Positions 12,824 to 24,935 of a stretch of 64,000 nucleotides of DNA are shown one piece after another. The translations under genes and the position numbers were made by a program. Source of the DNA: Eupeodes corollae (Eukaryota > Arthropoda > Insecta > Diptera > Syrphidae); the NCBI RefSeq assembly GCF_945859685.1, contig NC_079149.1:13241118-13305117 (forward strand), given 5' to 3'. Numbering within the stretch: position 1 is the stretch's first letter; every line of letters begins with the position of its first letter. The notes beneath the pieces were generated by a model. It saw only the letters and a program-made list of their open reading frames with translations, made no database searches and was not told where the DNA came from.

Positions 12824-13302
12824 CAGGTTCAGACGATATAAAATAAGGCAAGTTTATGGTAACTGATTGTTAAGCTGTCAAAAAATTGCCTGCCAATGAA
12901 GGCAACTTTAATTGGAAAGTTTGTCAAAAAAAATTCCCTAACTATCAAGTCAAGTCTACTTATGTCAAAATCACAATCGATCATATTTTTTTATTCAACT
13001 GAGAGCCGAACTTTATTATTGTATATGATTTACTTATTTTCTGCACTATTCCGTTCAATGTTTTGAGTTTCCTTGTCAAATTGGAAAAGAAATAAGTAAT
13101 ATTTATTTACAATACAAAATACAAATTATGTTTTACTTTTAGCTTGCCTGGGGACTGTTTTGTAGACAATAATATTTTTAATATAGTTTTTGCACGATTA
13201 ACCGAAGGTAAAGGTTAGTGAATTGAAGTTGTGAGTTTAAAATGTATGACACTTGAAAAACTAACCAACTGCAAATGAAATCTCTTATGTTGTCTGAATT
13301 TG
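12824..13302. mobile_element. MITE family G, copy 2 (479 bp)
   Basis: Starts CAGGTTCAGACGATATAA and ends CTTATGTTGTCTGAATTTG, whose reverse complement CAAATTCAGACAACATAAG matches the start. The interior contains the family G blocks GGCAACTTTAATTGGAAAGT and TTATTTTCTGCACTATTCC. No coding capacity. Confidence 0.8.
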
Positions 13303-13879
13303 CCCAAAGGCCAACAATTCATTCTGAATCCCTCTGCAACTCATTCATTGCTTTCGGTGTTTAAGCACTGCCTTAGTGAGATATTCACAAAAAAATGTGA
13401 TATTCAAAATGTGATTAGAAATTTATCAAAAATTCTTGTTAAGGAAATCATGGATAATAGAAACATTATTTATAAACAATTGTTCAAGGTCACTATACAT
13501 TTTTATTTTATGATTTGTGGGACATTCGCAAACGAAGACTTAAAAGCTTGTAAACGGTTAGCTGACACTTCTTTTGTGGGATATTCATAAAACTATTAAG
13601 CTTAAAGATCAACTTGTTTCAGTACTTGGCCAAACACACGCATAGGTATATTTACTTTTTGAAGATTGAGAGAGTTGTCAAGATTTTTGGTCATAGATTT
13701 TTCAAACTTCAGGTTTGGGACATTCACAAATAAGAATTTGGTGTATTATTCAAAACGGAAACATTAATTAATCAAAAAGCATATATGTATGGTTTGTCAC
13801 ATTATTGATCAATTGGGACACTTCCAAAAGAAATCTTAAAAGGTCTTTAAAGGCTAAATGGTTTCATTTGTTTGTCATA
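13303..13879. other. Non-coding stretch; nothing firmly recognised
   Basis: A 96-codon plus-strand frame (13300-13590) begins inside the MITE G terminus and has no recognisable motif, so I do not call it a gene. Motifs such as TGGGACATTC recur at about 13518, 13717 and 13808, hinting at a decayed repeat. Confidence 0.35.
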
Positions 13880-15254
13880 TCGTCCCTAGCTCAAAAAACA
13901 GACTTCAAATAAATTTTGCTATACAGATAATAAGGCAGAAAGATGCAGAAAGGGCTCTCAAGAAAATTGCGTCGGCGGTTTTTTTACCATAGCAGTTTTA
14001 AAAAAAAGGTGAACATTTTGTTTAACCTTAAATATCTTACGCAAAAGAATTGAATTAAATTTTATATAATATATTGTACCGTGATACCAAACAAATATAT
14101 TTTTTGAAAACAATCCAATTAACGGTTTTTTTATAAATTAAAAAAACTGAAAAAAATGTGTCACCTTGAAAATTTTAAGAATACAAAATGATTTTATCTC
14201 CAAAACAATTTTGTACAACGAGAAATAACGTTTTTAACATCTCAAAAAAAATTGAGAAAAATTGATTTTACAGTTTTTCTTATAAAAAATAAAAACCTAA
14301 AACCAATTTCGACTTAAATATCTTTTCAAAACTTCAAGATTATGGCTTTCAAATAATTTTTAATTATAAGAAATATTGTTTTCAAAATTCTGAAACATTT
14401 TTAGAAAAATAGAATTGACAGTTTTTTTACAAAAAATAAAAACATAAATAAAAAAATTAATAAAAGTTGGTAAAAAGTTAATTTCGTTTCAAATATCTTT
14501 TCAAAACTTTGATATGTTGGCTTAAAACTACTTTTATGTATTAAAAAATACTGTTTTCAATATTGAGTAAAATTTTGAGAAAAACCGAATTGACAGTTTT
14601 TTACAAAAAATAGAAACTTAAAAGAAAATTTAACAATAGTTGGTAAAAATTGATCTTTCAAAAACTTGAGACTTTGGCTTCCAACTTATACAAAATATTG
14701 TTTTCAACATTTGGAAAAATTTTGAGAAAACCCGAACTGACAGTTTTCTTACAAAATATAAGAACCTTAATAAAATTTGGTAAAAATTTACTTGCGACTC
14801 AAAAAGCTTTTAAAAATTAAAAATATTTTCTTCAAACTCTCTTTATTTCACAGAGAATATTTTGTTTCGATATTTACTATTTTTTTTTATAAAAATTCAA
14901 CAGTCCGTTTTTTTCATAAAAATAAAAAATGTACAAAAAATAGTACGAAAATTTGATAAAAATTGATGTTCAGTTCTTGATATATCTCAAATTAATTATA
15001 TTCATCCAATTTGTAAAGTTTTAGAAATTGGTAAACAAAATTTTTCGACTAAAAATCTATTTAACAAAACCAGATTTTCAAACTAAACTATTTCTTTGTA
15101 TGAACAGTATTGTTGGTAATTTTAACATTTGTAAGAATAATTCAACTTACAACTTTTTTAACAAAACCCGAAAACCTACAAACCTTTTAAGCAAGACAAA
15201 TCGACAGACAAGATGGGAAGTTATCAATGTGGGTCGCATCGTAGCCTCTTTTTT
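13880..15254 (+). mobile_element. Family H element, copy 2, 5'-truncated but with its 3' end
   Basis: Begins inside the 5' single-copy region (CGTCCCTAGCTCAA, then AGATAATAAGGCAGAAAGAT and GGCTCTCAAGAAAATTGCGT), continues through several diverged internal repeats (AGAAAAACCGAATTGACAGT and similar), and ends with GATGGGAAGTTATCAATG, GGGTCGCATCGTAGCC and a T-run. The 3' hairpin seen in copy 4 (GGGATG...CATCCC) is reduced here to GATG...CATC. Confidence 0.8.
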
Positions 15255-15479
15255 CGTTAATGATTGGGGCATGGTAAAAACAACCAGTCGTACTTCTTTC
15301 TGGATATTCTTTTTGTGGGATGTTCTCAAAAAACTAGAAAGCTTGGAGGTTTCAGTAATGGATCTTATACACATTTTTGAATTTTAAGCTTTTTTAAAGA
15401 TTGTTAAATCTTCATAAACACATAATTTGAAAGGTTACTTTAAAGTTACTAACATTGTTAGAATGATTCTAAATTTTTA

Positions 15480-17085
15480 CACGCTGAATTTGCCTGTCTT
15501 AAACAACGGGAAATTGGAACACGGAAGGTATCAAACACTCTTAAAGCATATATCCCGGACAATTTAAACAAACTTTACTTAGCAAAACTGGACTACCAAT
15601 TTTAGAATTTAATAAGTCTCTAATAAACATTGCATCAAAATATTTTCGTTGAATTTCAAGACTTTGTAGTCCAAAAAGCAAACATCGGGCATCATATGAA
15701 GGTCGAGGAATATTCCAACGTAATAGATAAAACATGTATCTAGAAAGGCATTTTTGAATTCTTTCTAGTTTATTTGAGTGGATGAAATAAAAAGGATTCC
15801 ATACTATACAACCATATTCCAAAATATAAATCACGTATGAGAAATACAGGCTCTTAAGAATGAAGGGATCTTTAAATTCCTTCGAATTTCTTTTAATAAA
15901 TCCTAACATAGAACTTGATTTGGCTACTAGTAGATAGTCTATGTGACTATTAAAATTGAACTTAGTGTCATATATTACACCTAGATCCTTCTTTTCTTTA
16001 ATTTTATCAAGGATCGTATTTCCTAAAGAATATAGATGATGAACGACGACAGAATGTAAGACTCTGACACTTAGTTACATTTAAAAATAGCTTATTGTTT
16101 ACACACCAATCATATAAATTGAATAAGTCTGTTTGCAACTTTAAACAATCTGATACATTTTTTACGATGCAGTACATTTTCAAATCGTCAGCAAAGATAA
16201 GACATTGTGGATGAACCAGAACTTCTGGAATATCATTGAGAAGTAGAAGAAACAACGAAGGGCCCAGATGACTTCCTTGGGGGACATCGGATGTAACCAT
16301 AATAGCATTAGAAAGCCTATTGCCAATACGAACGAATTGGGTTCGATCACTTAGATACGACTCAAACCATATTAATAGATTAGAGTGCAAACCACACAGC
16401 TGAAGCTTTGAAAGCAAGATATGATGATCGACTCTATCGAATGCTTTGCCAAAAACCTTTCTCCATTGTTGTAAGCACAAAATTAGAAAAAATTATAAGA
16501 TTGGTGTTGTTAGATCTACCACTTACAAAACCATGTTGCATTGGAGAGGTCATTTCTTTTAATAAAAGTATAAGTTTCTTATAAATCAACTTTTCGAAAA
16601 GTTTTAGGGTAGCTGATATTTTAAAAATTGGACGATAGTTTTGGACATCATTTTTTGAACCTGCTTTGTAAATAGGATATATAAAAGAATTTTTCCAACT
16701 TTCAGAAATATGCCTTACTCAATAGACCGGTTGAATATATTCCTAAGTGACAAAGCAATTTCCTGTGCGATATGATTAAAAAGTATTGGTGGAAAACCAT
16801 CAAATCTTCTTTGATGCTTTTTTATCTAAAGCCAGCATGTTTAACTCTTCTATAACTTCGTTTACCGAAATATACGAATTTCCAAATTTAATGAATTTAT
16901 TGAATTTGTATGAAAAGATGTTGTGTCTTGATTTGGTTTCAGCATCGATTTACGGATTAACTTTTTATCTTGAGCTTTGATACTCGGCAGAAAATTATGA
17001 TATCCGATATTGTTGAATAATGTGTCAACAAGTCTCTTAGTTTCATAAAAAGGCAAAAATACACAATTCTCAATCTTCATCTACA
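15480..17085 (-). mobile_element. LINE family D: decayed, 5'-truncated non-LTR retrotransposon
   Basis: Minus-strand pieces in order: pre-RT linker (about 16740-17080), RT start (about 16490-16740, reading SFIYPIYKAGSKNDVQNYRP and MQHGFVSGRS), the core at 16007-16480 (GKAFDRVDHHILLSKLQ, DVPQGSHLGPSLFLLLLNDI, and FADD followed by a WCVNNKLFLNVTKC block) and the post-RT part at 15541-15909 (LYFSYVIYILEYGCIVWNP). FADD is the catalytic YxDD variant. In-frame stops and shifts between pieces show it is dead. The family resembles CR1/Jockey-group LINEs of insects; the exact clade is not determined. Confidence 0.85.
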
Positions 17086-17245
17086 CAGTTTGTAGCAGTT
17101 GTAGAAAACATACTTCAACAGAATACTATGGATTGTTTTTAACTTAACAAATATAAGGAGCATTTTTTAGGATTGGGATATTCGCAAGGGAATTGTATAG
17201 TAAATCATGAAAAATTTCAATTAATTGTTAAAAAAACTTAAATTA

Positions 17246-20200
17246 AATAAGTAAGTAAGTAATTCATTTATCTATAAATATTTTAATACAGTTTGAATAA
17301 ACATAACGAATTTTATAAAGCGTTGGCATAGCCCTTAGTTCAGTTGGCAAAGTATATTCCCAATTTACACCATTTAAAAATTCTATTGTTTCTTGCATTG
17401 TAAAACTATTTTTCTGGAAAAATCGAAGTCTTTGGTGTCTTAACATTCGGGAAATGCTTATAAAATGGAAGCAGTCTTCTTTTGCTTTCATGTTGCATAG
17501 TAAGAGTACAGAATTGGTGGAAATTTCCATTTGAGGTTAAGAGCTTACATCTGGATTTGAATATTAACGATATTTATTTATAGCTAAATGTGTTTTCAAA
17601 ATAATCATGCTTAAAAGGTTATGATTTAGTTGTGAGTAAATTATTCTGCTCTCAGATTGCTCAGCCTCTAGTACTAATTTTTCTCGAACAAAGTCTTTGT
17701 TTTCCTGAATTATCTTGTAAAGCTGCTCCTTTAGTTGAGCCAAGTTATTAAAATCAAATTGGATAACTTCTCCACAGATATCGCCAATACTTTGCCATTT
17801 TGCAACCCACCTGCCCTTATTCCGCATTTCATAAAGGAGCATTTTCTTTGTCAAATGAGCATCTGAATGTAAAGCAACTTTATAGATGTGGTCGGCCTGC
17901 ATCTTAAGGGTGTTGGTAAACAGTTTTGCAATCCCGTTTCTTATGAAATTGGGTAGAAATTTCATAGGAGCTTTTCTACCGCTTAAAATTCATCTGTTCC
18001 CCAAACTTGTGGGGATATTTTAACAAAACATTCAAATATTTTGTATTTAGCTGACAGCAATACATTTTGGTTTGAGAAAATATTCCTCCATGTCATATTC
18101 AGCAAGCTTTACGAAGACTTCGCCTTTTCAAATAGATGATTTTTGAAATCCATCGTTTTGTTCAATAAATAAAATACTAGTAATCTTTAGTGATTTCAAA
18201 ACGATGGCCATTGAAGAACCAACCTTCTCTTACCAAACTGTGAGAAGATCTTGTAAATAACATGATTTTGGATTTTTCAATATTTATTGCAAGTCCCCAT
18301 GTGTTACAGTATGTTGATAACCGATTCATCATAAGCTGCAAATTTTCTGGTGACTCTGAAAGGATCACTAGATCATCTGCATAGAGTAGAACATTGATTG
18401 TAGTGTCAGCTATCTGAATCCCACCAATATCGTTAATGAAGAACGCAAACAGCAAAGCACTCAAAGGGCATCCTTGTTTTTTTTTTATAATAAACACACA
18501 CTCAAGGGGATATTACTACCCTTATTATGCAGAGGCACAGTGTGAGCACTAGGAAGAGGAGAGAGGGTTTAAAAAGAGATGTCGGTGCACATTGGTTTTG
18601 AATTCCTGAATATTGCAATGGCTGGGAAAGACAGAGTGTGGTAAGGCATTCCACATTCGCGTAGTACGGCTAAAGAACGAATCTCTGTATTTGACAGTAC
18701 GACCGAAGTTGGGCTCGAGGGTATACTGATGAGCATTCCTAGAAGCGCGAGTATTACGATTGAACTGTTTAAGGGGAGGAATGCAACTGGCTATTTCACT
18801 ACAGCATAAGCCGTTAAAGTAACTGTAAAAAAGGGTCAGAAAAGAGACCTTACGACGATGTTCAAGCAAAGTAAATGAACCTATGATGATATTATCATCT
18901 ATCAATTTAAATGCTCTACGTTCAATACTATCCAAGAGGCTTAAGTAAGTTGCAGGAGCACCAGCCCAGAGATGGGTGTTGTACTCAAGCTTTGAACGTA
19001 TGTAAGTCTTGTAGATAACAGCCAGATCAGAAGGGATGAAGTATTTCTTGCATCGCCTAAGGAAACCCAAACACCTTGCGGCATTTTTGGCGACATCGCG
19101 TATGTGATCATTCTAGAAGAGGTGGTTGGTGACAAACATACCGAGAATATCGAGGTGTTCAGTCTCATTGATGCAAATGCCATCCATGGATAATGGTAAT
19201 GGGGTTGTATCTCGCTTTAACGATACAAGACAGCATTGGGTCTTCGAAGCATTAATTGCCGCGCGGTTTTTTAATCCCCATTGAACAATGCTGTTTAGAT
19301 CGGGATTTGATGAGCTTATCATATTTTGTCGTTGCAGTTCCACATCCGATGAAGAGGGATGTGAGTCTGAAAACGAATATGAAAAGCTAAGAGTACTATC
19401 GTCAGCGAAACAATGTATTGGATTGGATGTTGCAGACAGAAGATCATTAATAAAAATGAGAAAGAGTGTTGGAGATAAAACAGAGCCCTGGGGCACACCA
19501 GCATTTATTTTATGGTTTTCAGACTTGAATCCATTCTACTTGTATTGAACGATCCGAAAGGTAATTGCTAATCCAATGAAGCAGGGATTCATGAAAATCG
19601 AAAGAACGCATTTTCGATAAGAGAGCCTGACGCCAAACCCTATCAAATGCTTTTGAAATATCAAGTGCAATATACATACTTACTTTCTCCAAAACGATGG
19701 AAAGATTTGCTCCACTGTTCGGTGAGATGAACCATGAGATCACCAGTGGACCTATTGCTACGAAAGCCGTATTGCCGGTCATTAAGAAGTTTTTTGGATA
19801 ATTAATCAGCGTTTCCATGACCTTGGAAAGAAGGGACGTAAGTGCAATCGGTCGGTAGTTAGAGGGTGAGGAAGATTCGCCTTTTTTGGAATAGGCTGGA
19901 CACCAGCGTTAGTATCAAACCATTGTGAGAACGTAGATCCATCCCAAACCGCTGCTTCTGTACCAGTATACATATTCATTAATACATTTAAAAGTTTTGA
20001 GGAGATTCCGAGTTAAGAGAGTTCGAAAAAAAGTGCATTTCTGGTTACAAAGTTGAAAGCTACCTTAAAGTCAACAAAAAAAAAGCATGAACCCGCTTGA
20101 AAGTCAGTTAAAATGCTGTTATTATCAACCCACTTTTCTATTCTGTTCATTAAAGCAACGCAAAATATTATAGCCATAACATTCAAGAATGATATTTCCC

Positions 20201-20480
20201 GATAATTTTCGACGTTGTTTGGATTACCTTTCTTATAAATAGGGAAAATAAAAGATTTTTTGAACGAGGAGGGAATAAATTCGGTTGAAAGAATGTTGTT
20301 AAAAAGCTGCTTTAGCTTATCAATGAAAGCTGGTGTTGCATTTTTAAAGTATTCAAATGAAATTACGTCTTCGCCTGGTACTTTTTCATCTTTTGCTCTT
20401 TGAAGTACGATTTTTATTTCATTTGCGTCTATTTCACAATCCAAAGTTTCCTCAATAAGCAGTGGTTCTGCATAAAAACA
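17246..20480 (-). mobile_element. LINE family C, copy 1, split by a LINE A insertion
   Basis: The minus strand carries the N-terminal RT part at 20013-20444 (AKDEKVPGEDVISFEYFKNA, FIFPIYKKGNPNNVENY) and a short continuation to about 19903 (AAVWDGSTFSQWFDT). The RT core resumes at 18177-18490 (QGCPLSALLFAFFINDI, LLYADDLVILSESPENLQ), followed by C-terminal pieces at 17564-17965 and 17264-17530, the last with a cysteine-histidine region (LLCNMKAKEDCFHF). The 3' end lies at a short tetranucleotide tract, TAAGTAAGTAAGTAA on the plus strand at about 17248-17262. Between the two RT halves sits LINE A copy 2. Stops and frameshifts are frequent. Its relative is at 30290-32630. Confidence 0.85.
18489..19902 (-). 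mobile_element. LINE family A, copy 2, inserted in the RT of LINE C
   Basis: Minus-strand RT fragments: 19519-19818 (METLINYPKNFLMTGNTAF, ALDISKAFDRVWRQALLSK), 19113-19496 (MPQGSVLSPTLFLIFINDL, HCFADDSTL) and 18549-19070 (GFLRRCKKYFIPSDLAVIYK, EYNTHLWAGAPATYLSLLDS). FADD is the catalytic motif. The element is 5'-truncated at about 19902, just after QPIPKKGES, and its 3' end is an A-run on the minus strand at about 18478-18488. It is interrupted by frame changes only, so it is younger-looking than copy 1. No clear target-site duplication is visible; a few bases of microhomology (TGTCC) occur at the 5' junction. Confidence 0.88.
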
Positions 20481-22462
20481 AAATTAAATTATGTTCAACA
20501 AACATTCACTTATAATTTGTGGGATATTCACAAGTCGTATATTTTTGTTTTCATTTTAAGATAGAAATTATAAACATTTTGAAGGTAGCAATTATGCAAA
20601 AAATGATATCCTTTTGTTTAACTTTAATTTTAAACAAAAATTCCAAGACAGTTTCCCATTTCCTTATTTTTGGCCCATAACCAAACAATTTTCTAATAAA
20701 TGCTTACTCTCAGCCATTTTTTGTTGTCCCTTCCCATTGATCACAAAGTCTTTAGTTAGTACACAACTATTTTTAAAAGTTTTGAACTGATATCTATAAT
20801 AAGATCCAATATTATCGTTTTGTTTTATTCTTTCTTTTGTAACAAGACTAATTTGCAACTATTTCAAGTCCAAAAGAAAAAGGCTATATTTATTTTTTTT
20901 AATTTTCTGTAAAAATTAAATAATTATTGATTTTCCTTAGAATTTGCATTTAGTCACTCACACAAATTGCATTTGATAAATTTTAAAATACACTATCACG
21001 CAACCTCTAATCTATCAATGTTATCATTGTCTATACCTTCTCTCTCCACTATTTCAGCCCTCGGTCTTCTATATGTTCTGAAATACTTTACTTTATTTCC
21101 TTAAAACAAAAAATTGTTAAAGCTTAAAAAACAGGAGTTTTTAGTGACACTATCTTTCAGCATGCATCAATATTTATATGTAAAAAGTGTATCAACATAT
21201 TTATCAATTTTTAAAATCTTGATGTTGCTCATATATAGAAATTCTAATAGCTCGACCACTAATTGAATGTCACTGTCGCGTTATGATTGTTGCCTCCATA
21301 AAGAAATAAAATCAATAATTCATACATTTATATAGAAGAACTTTACCATATGCAGGCTTGCCAGATTGGGCTATTTATGGAAAAATGGGCTGTTTTTTCT
21401 GAGTTGCCGACAACTGTAATTCCAATCACAATTGAGCTATAAATAGCCCAAATCTAATCGTGGGTGGTTTTATCGATCTTACAAACATTAACAATCTTTC
21501 TAATAAGTTTCTTGGGAATTTGACGTATTTTGTTCTACAATTGTAAACTTTAAATGTCAGCAATACATGAAAGTGATTTAATTAAAATGTCTTTTATTGG
21601 TTTATGGGCTACTTGTTGGGCTTTTTTACAGCTCTTATTTTGGGCTACAGATATTTTTAAATTGCTCTTTTTAGCTAATTTAAGACACGGCAACCCTACT
21701 TCTATGAGTAAACATTCTGTTAATGTAAATAAAAATATAAGCGAGAAATGTGCATGTTAAGGAATAATTAAATGCCTGCGTTTCGGTCGTCGTTGGTGGT
21801 CATAGTTGGATAGTTAAGTATAATTCCGCCGAACCCGTTAATAAAATGTTTGAAAATCCTATCATGACGAATTTGACACATTATTGAGAGACATAGTGTT
21901 CTACTAACACGGTTTTGAAAATATGTAGGTACATAAAACCAAATAGATACCTACATAAATGGAGTGATGTCACAACTTCCTGCCTTAAGGATTTGATTGA
22001 AAAAGGGCTTGGTCAACACTCAACTCAACAATGTACGAATATAGGTTGAATATGGATTGGGTATGGATACCATATACTTGTGGCACACAATATGATTAAA
22101 AAAAAACAAAAGCTTTTCTTGACGATTGAAGTTCAAGAGAAGCATTTGCCTATAATAATTGTTATTAACACTATAAACTTAAATAACTACTTCAGATTGT
22201 CAGATTATATTGCTTCTTATCACAAGTTTTTAGGGAGTAACGAGATTGGAACCAAGGAAAGGAACGGAACGGAGTTAAAGTACACACTTAAGTTACATAA
22301 ATCTCTTAGGTAACCATGAATATTTAAGAAATCTGATTTTGAATAGCCCGGATTTTGGGTAACTATCACTTTTAAAGTTTACTTCTTTTGACATTTGACC
22401 AATTAAAACTACAAAAATGGTAGAAATGTTGCCAATTCTCCACAATCAATTCAAAACGTTAA
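20481..22462. other. Non-coding stretch with one possible MITE
   Basis: A 64-codon minus frame (20664-20858) has no known motif. The interval 21352-21693 starts CAGGCTTGCCAGATTGGGC and ends GGCAACCCTA, a weak inverted match (AGGCTTGCC versus AGGGTTGCC) with repeated GGGCTA motifs inside, so it may be an unclassified MITE. The 68-codon frame at 21554-21760 lies in that unit and is not called as a gene. Confidence 0.35.
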
Positions 22463-23106
22463 TGGCTGAAACACAGAGACATTTCAGATTCGGCTTCGTC
22501 TGCGTTACGACGATGGGCATTCTTCGAAGTTGCTTTGAATGACATTTCTAAAATGACACTTCTGTCATTAGCAGCTGTTATTCTTTCTCCAAAGTTTGTT
22601 TTGATTTTTCGTGCAGTAAGAAATATGAATTTTAAAATCGAAAAAATAAATTTATCGCGGAATTAGCTTACACAGACTATCGTGGGTATGTTTAGCTCAT
22701 GGAGCAAGAAGAAGCGAAGACTGAGAGACGTCTGTGGGTCTGGGAGCTCAATCTATGAGAAGTTCTTTGAAACTTACTTCCTGTTCTACAAAAATAAAAC
22801 GTTTTCAAGAAAAAATTATACACTTATTCTATGTTAATATATTTCAATAACTCACCTTTTAACTTTTTCTAATAACCAATGCAAAATTTTGTTTGTTTGT
22901 TGACTTTTTTGTATAGCTGTTGAGCTGTAAGACAAAGCAAATGTTCAGCATATTTGAACTAATGCTTCCGTTTGGAATCATATTACGTTACATTACGTTC
23001 TTTTCCTTACGATTGTCAAACGAAACGATAGGTCAAAGATTCTTTGTGATAGCATGCATTAAATTCCGATGGCTGAACTCGTAAGCATCAGGCTAAGCCG
23101 AAGCTT
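22463..23106. mobile_element. MITE family S, copy 2, longer form with a Harbinger-like coding remnant
   Basis: Left end TGGCTGAAACACAGAGACA preceded by TAA (22460-22462). Both arms match copy 1 (TTCGGCTTCGTCTGCGTTAC on the left; GATAGCATGCATTAAATTCC and GCTAAGCCGAAGCTT on the right). It holds about 290 bp absent from copy 1. That extra part reads EEAKTERRLWVWELNL near 22700-22748, resembling the basic RRxWV segment near the N-terminus of PIF/Harbinger nucleases. This is a suggestive but short match. The right terminus is cut off before the last bases of the repeat. Confidence 0.7.
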
Positions 23107-23934
23107 TTTTTTAAATCTTAAAGGCAAGTATTTCTATCATAACACGCCAGTGCACTCATAACCATATGCAAACTTAACTTTGACCATAAGCGTAGAGCTG
23201 GAATCTCATTGTATTGTATACATTATAACTTGATGCATTCAAACTATAATGTCATATCAAATATGATTCAGAATGGCAAGCTTCTACCTTATCTACTCAT
23301 CTAACCGGTTCAAAATGAGTTTTATTTTTAAACTTGACTGGAAATTATAGAATGTTAATCATTTATTAATAATTAAGCAATTATATAACTTTAATTAATA
23401 GAAAAACGTTGATATGAGATTTTATTCACACATGTTAAAAATAATTGTTTTATATTTTCAACAAGTTATAGACATATAGTATTAAACATAGTATTAAACT
23501 TAACAATAACTTTTAGATAATTCAAAAGAAATTAAGAAAGATTATTGATTTTTGCTCAATTTAAGAATTATAAATAGAGAAAAACATTTGTGTTTTTTTT
23601 TTTTTTTGATTAAATGATCATAACTAGATTTGGTACCAGTTTCATCTGGCTTAAATAGTAATTAACGTTATGCTACCAGTAAAAAAAAGAATACCATAGG
23701 CTACGAGTATAAGACCAACTAGGGTGTGATGTAATTTAGGTTAATATTCAACAACCACTCCAATTACAAAAATGCCAAGATCAAATCTCATTTGATAACT
23801 GATATTTTTCAATCAATTTTATTTTATATCATTGTGAACGTAAACTATACGAATATTGTTGAACTATTGTGAATATTTTTAGAAAATAAATAAAATCTGC
23901 GAAGCACTTTTGGTTTTTCCTTAGAATCCTGTAA
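23107..23934. other. Non-coding stretch; nothing recognised
   Basis: AT-rich, with a T-run at about 23594-23608. No open frame above 60 codons and no repeat family identified. Confidence 0.35.
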
Positions 23935-24935
23935 GCTTGTTCATTCGTCTAAGCGGAAGACAACAATGCGTGGTGACAAGTGATCGTTCTTCTTCCTTTC
24001 TCAATGTCTTAGCAGGAGTGCCTCAGGGATCTATCCCCGGACCAATTCTCTTCTCATTATATTATGTAAACGAGCTTTAACATGTTGTTAAAAATTGTCT
24101 GATTCATTTTTATGCTGATGATGTATAATTCCTTATAAGTTGACCCTTTGTAGAAAAAAATGATAGCGTAGATTTAATGAATGAGGACCTGCACCTCAAT
24201 CTACAATGGTCCAAAAAGAACCATATTTTCTTAATCCTCTCAAATCAACAGCTTTTCCGATCTATCGCAATACCTTTGATTTTTGGGTCCTAAACCCCTT
24301 AAAGCTTGAAGGCGAAGTCATTGACTATGTCAGTACATAAATTTAGGTATAATATTCAACCGTGCCCTTACATGGAACGACCCCCTTAATAGTGCCATTG
24401 GAAAAGTCTATGGTAGTCTTCGTGGTCAGTTCACTCGGAGTTTCATCCCTACTAAAACTAAATTTCTACTTGCAAAAACTCTTTTACTACCTATTATGTT
24501 ATATGCATGTGAAGTTGACAGTTTACTAAACTTCCGATCGATAAGCTATCTGCATGAAATCATTCAAACTCAACAACCGGATTATCTACATAACAGGCTG
24601 AACTTCCCTAGTTCATCAAGGTCTTTTGCCCTTATACAACCTCGATTATAATATCTCATTTCTGAGCGTCAATTTTGTGACCATGTTACACGCCTTTGGA
24701 ACTTCCTGCCCACCACCGCAATGAGATCTATAAGGAGCGCGAATAGGTTTAAATCTTCAGTTTTAAATTATTTGGCAAACCGTTAATAATATTTATTAGG
24801 TAAGCCCTAATCTTTCTCATTTTTGTTTTTTTTTATTCTATCTTTTTTACATTAAATTAATTTTAAGGCTGCAAAACTTTATAAGACTTATGTCCTACTT
24901 TGTAAGCGATTTTGAAATAAATAACAAAAAATAGA
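23935..24935 (+). mobile_element. LINE family E relic, heavily decayed, with 3' end
   Basis: The plus strand reads SLFIRLSGRQQCVVTSDRSS and LAGVPQGSIPGPILFSLYYV and then HFYADDV, the RT catalytic box, at about 24109-24126, with stop codons immediately after. Later, in other frames, TMLHAFGTSCPPPQ-like sequence marks the end of the post-RT region near 24700. The 3' end is an A-rich tail at about 24916-24935 (AAATAAATAACAAAAAA). The GVPQGSxxGP plus YADDV layout fits I/R1/Jockey-group elements. Confidence 0.8.
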
